This document shows positions 62,969 through 64,000 of a DNA stretch of 64,000 bases, one piece after another. Source of the stretch: JBKXSZ01 sp047017005. GTDB lineage: Bacteria; Bacillota; Clostridia; TANB77; CAG-508. The stretch covers positions 1 through 64,000 of the forward strand of contig JBKXSZ010000004.1 of the NCBI GenBank assembly GCA_047017005.1, written 5' to 3'. The position numbers were made by a program, and so were the translations under genes. The notes below the pieces were generated by a model that was not told where the DNA came from, did not search any database, and worked only from the letters and a program-made list of their open reading frames with translations. Position 1 is the stretch's first letter. Each line of letters begins with the position of its first letter.

Positions 62969-64000
62969 TTAATTTCTTAAGAAGTATATTGTATTTATTT
63001 TTATTTTACTTGCAATATCTATAACATCCTGCTTATTAACTTCTTGGATTTTTTTCATATAATTTTCTAAATTCACTTCATTTTTTGATAATTCTTGACC
63101 AAAACAATATGTTATTTGAGTATCTTGTTCATCATCTATTAATTTTATCGATGCCAATATACCTTTTTTTGCATTTTCTACTTCTTCTTCCGTAAAATCT
63201 CCTGCTTTCATATCTTCTATTTGCTTTCTTATTAATTCTAATGCTTTTTCATAGTTCGATATTTCTATTCCACATCTTACGAAAATATTGTTCTTAATTC
63301 TATGATAACTTGAACTTGCTACATATGCTAAATGTGCTTTTTCTCTTACATTTTGAAACATTTTAGAATTCGCACTTCCACCTAGCAAACTGTTATATAT
63401 CATTGTATCATATTTTAATTCTTCATTTTCTAAATTAACATCTAATCCTAATATTAATTTTCCCTGTGTTACATCCATATTTTCTATTATAGTTTTTTCT
63501 TCAACATTTTTTACTTTATTTAGATTTACATTATTTGTGACAAATTTAGCTTCCCTTTCTTGTAATCTTTGTATATCTTCATTATTCTTCACTATTTCTT
63601 CAATATTTTCAGTAATGTCACCAGATACAAATATATCAATTTTACACTCTTCTCTTAATTTTTTGTATTGGTCATATAGGTTGTTTTCATTAATATTATC
63701 CAAATCCTCGATATATCCAAATTTGTATAATCCAAATGGTTCATTTTTATACATTTCTTCTATACATCTATCAAGAGAATAACTCGCTTTATTATCTATT
63801 TTTCCCTCTATTCTTTGTTTTATATTATTCTTTTCTTGTTCAACATATTCTTTTTTGAATCCTTCATTTTCTACTAATGGATTAAATACTATTTCTACTA
63901 TTTTTTGTATAGCAGTTTTTAACATATTTTCTTCAGTTTGTGGTAAAAATTTATCATTTATTGTTTCTATATAAAATTTTAAAACTTGATTATCTCCTGT
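62969..64000 (-). CDS. ymfF: M16 family peptidase, YmfF type (partial, runs off the right end)
   Basis: C-terminal part of the second M16 protein, open through the window edge (no stop between 63925 and 64000 in this frame; the first ATG at 63925 is internal). It contains VSGDITENIEEIVKN, LILGLDVNLENEEL, SLLGGSANSKMFQNVREK and CGIEISNYEKALELI, typical of the inactive-type YmfF partner that lacks the HxxEH motif; the N-terminal part cannot be checked. It lies 86 bases upstream of ymfH. Confidence 0.85.
   Translation of the reverse strand, partial: TGDNQVLKFYIETINDKFLPQTEENMLKTAIQKIVEIVFNPLVENEGFKKEYVEQEKNNIKQRIEGKIDNKASYSLDRCIEEMYKNEPFGLYKFGYIEDLDNINENNLYDQYKKLREECKIDIFVSGDITENIEEIVKNNEDIQRLQEREAKFVTNNVNLNKVKNVEEKTIIENMDVTQGKLILGLDVNLENEELKYDTMIYNSLLGGSANSKMFQNVREKAHLAYVASSSYHRIKNNIFVRCGIEISNYEKALELIRKQIEDMKAGDFTEEEVENAKKGILASIKLIDDEQDTQITYCFGQELSKNEVNLENYMKKIQEVNKQDVIDIASKIKINTIYFLRN

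Noticed and set aside
1..64000. CRISPR array or phage region
   Set aside because: No regularly spaced direct repeats and no phage structural cluster; only a tail-collar-like domain at 24421-24993.

Overview
The window comes from a low-G+C, endospore-forming anaerobe of the class Clostridia (Bacillota). The evidence is the AT-rich composition, strong GGAGG-type ribosome sites and the sporulation genes spoIIGA, sigE, sigG, ylmC and a Spo0E-like gene, next to a division/cell-wall cluster. A flavodiiron protein fits an anaerobic life. I do not assign a genus.

Layout. Nearly all genes lie on the minus strand and read right to left. The left edge carries a near-perfect sigma-A promoter reading off the window, with a leader that looks like an rRNA operon. 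Positions 483-12589 hold a division and sporulation cluster, in transcription order murA, ftsQ, two DUF881 genes, sbp (DUF1290), ftsA, ftsZ, spoIIGA, sigE, a DUF4153 membrane protein, sigG, ylmC. Next come a queuosine-salvage pair (radical SAM queL-like plus yhhQ), a flavodiiron protein, a patatin and an SDR. A six-gene operon with topB and three HD-domain proteins occupies 18753-23784. Around 24-25.5 kb are a pilin-like/tail-collar protein and a decayed ISLre2-type transposase. leuS and an HExxH protein follow on the plus strand. A probable operon at 30138-39215 runs addB, alr, pgeF, LD-carboxypeptidase, uracil-DNA glycosylase, NUDIX, gltD-like. The plsX-acpP-rnc operon is cut from its radical SAM neighbour by an insertion sequence. 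An isolated str operon (rpsL-rpsG-fusA-tuf), trmFO with coiled-coil genes, a SWIM-SNF2 helicase, Spo0E and two M16 peptidases fill the right end.

Main observation. Five genes (ylmC, spoIIGA, murA, yitT and the IS transposase) are each split by a single +1 frameshift, and every split falls exactly on an in-frame CGG codon. In every case skipping the C turns CGGN into a GGN glycine codon and restores a normal-length protein, in most cases at a position where the family has glycine. By eye I found no in-frame CGG in any other recognisable gene. The only other in-frame CGG codons (five) are in three short, somewhat GC-richer hypothetical genes. This suggests CGG is unassigned or very poorly decoded here and that ribosomes shift +1 at it. 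In murA the shift lies just before the catalytic PTDMQ motif; in spoIIGA it joins the membrane half to the protease half. murA and spoIIGA run directly into ftsQ and sigE, so the shift could also couple downstream translation.

A second regulatory observation: sigG has a sigma-F-like promoter whose -10 element forms one arm of an inverted repeat. The other arm covers the sigG ribosome site, so only read-through transcripts would hide that site.
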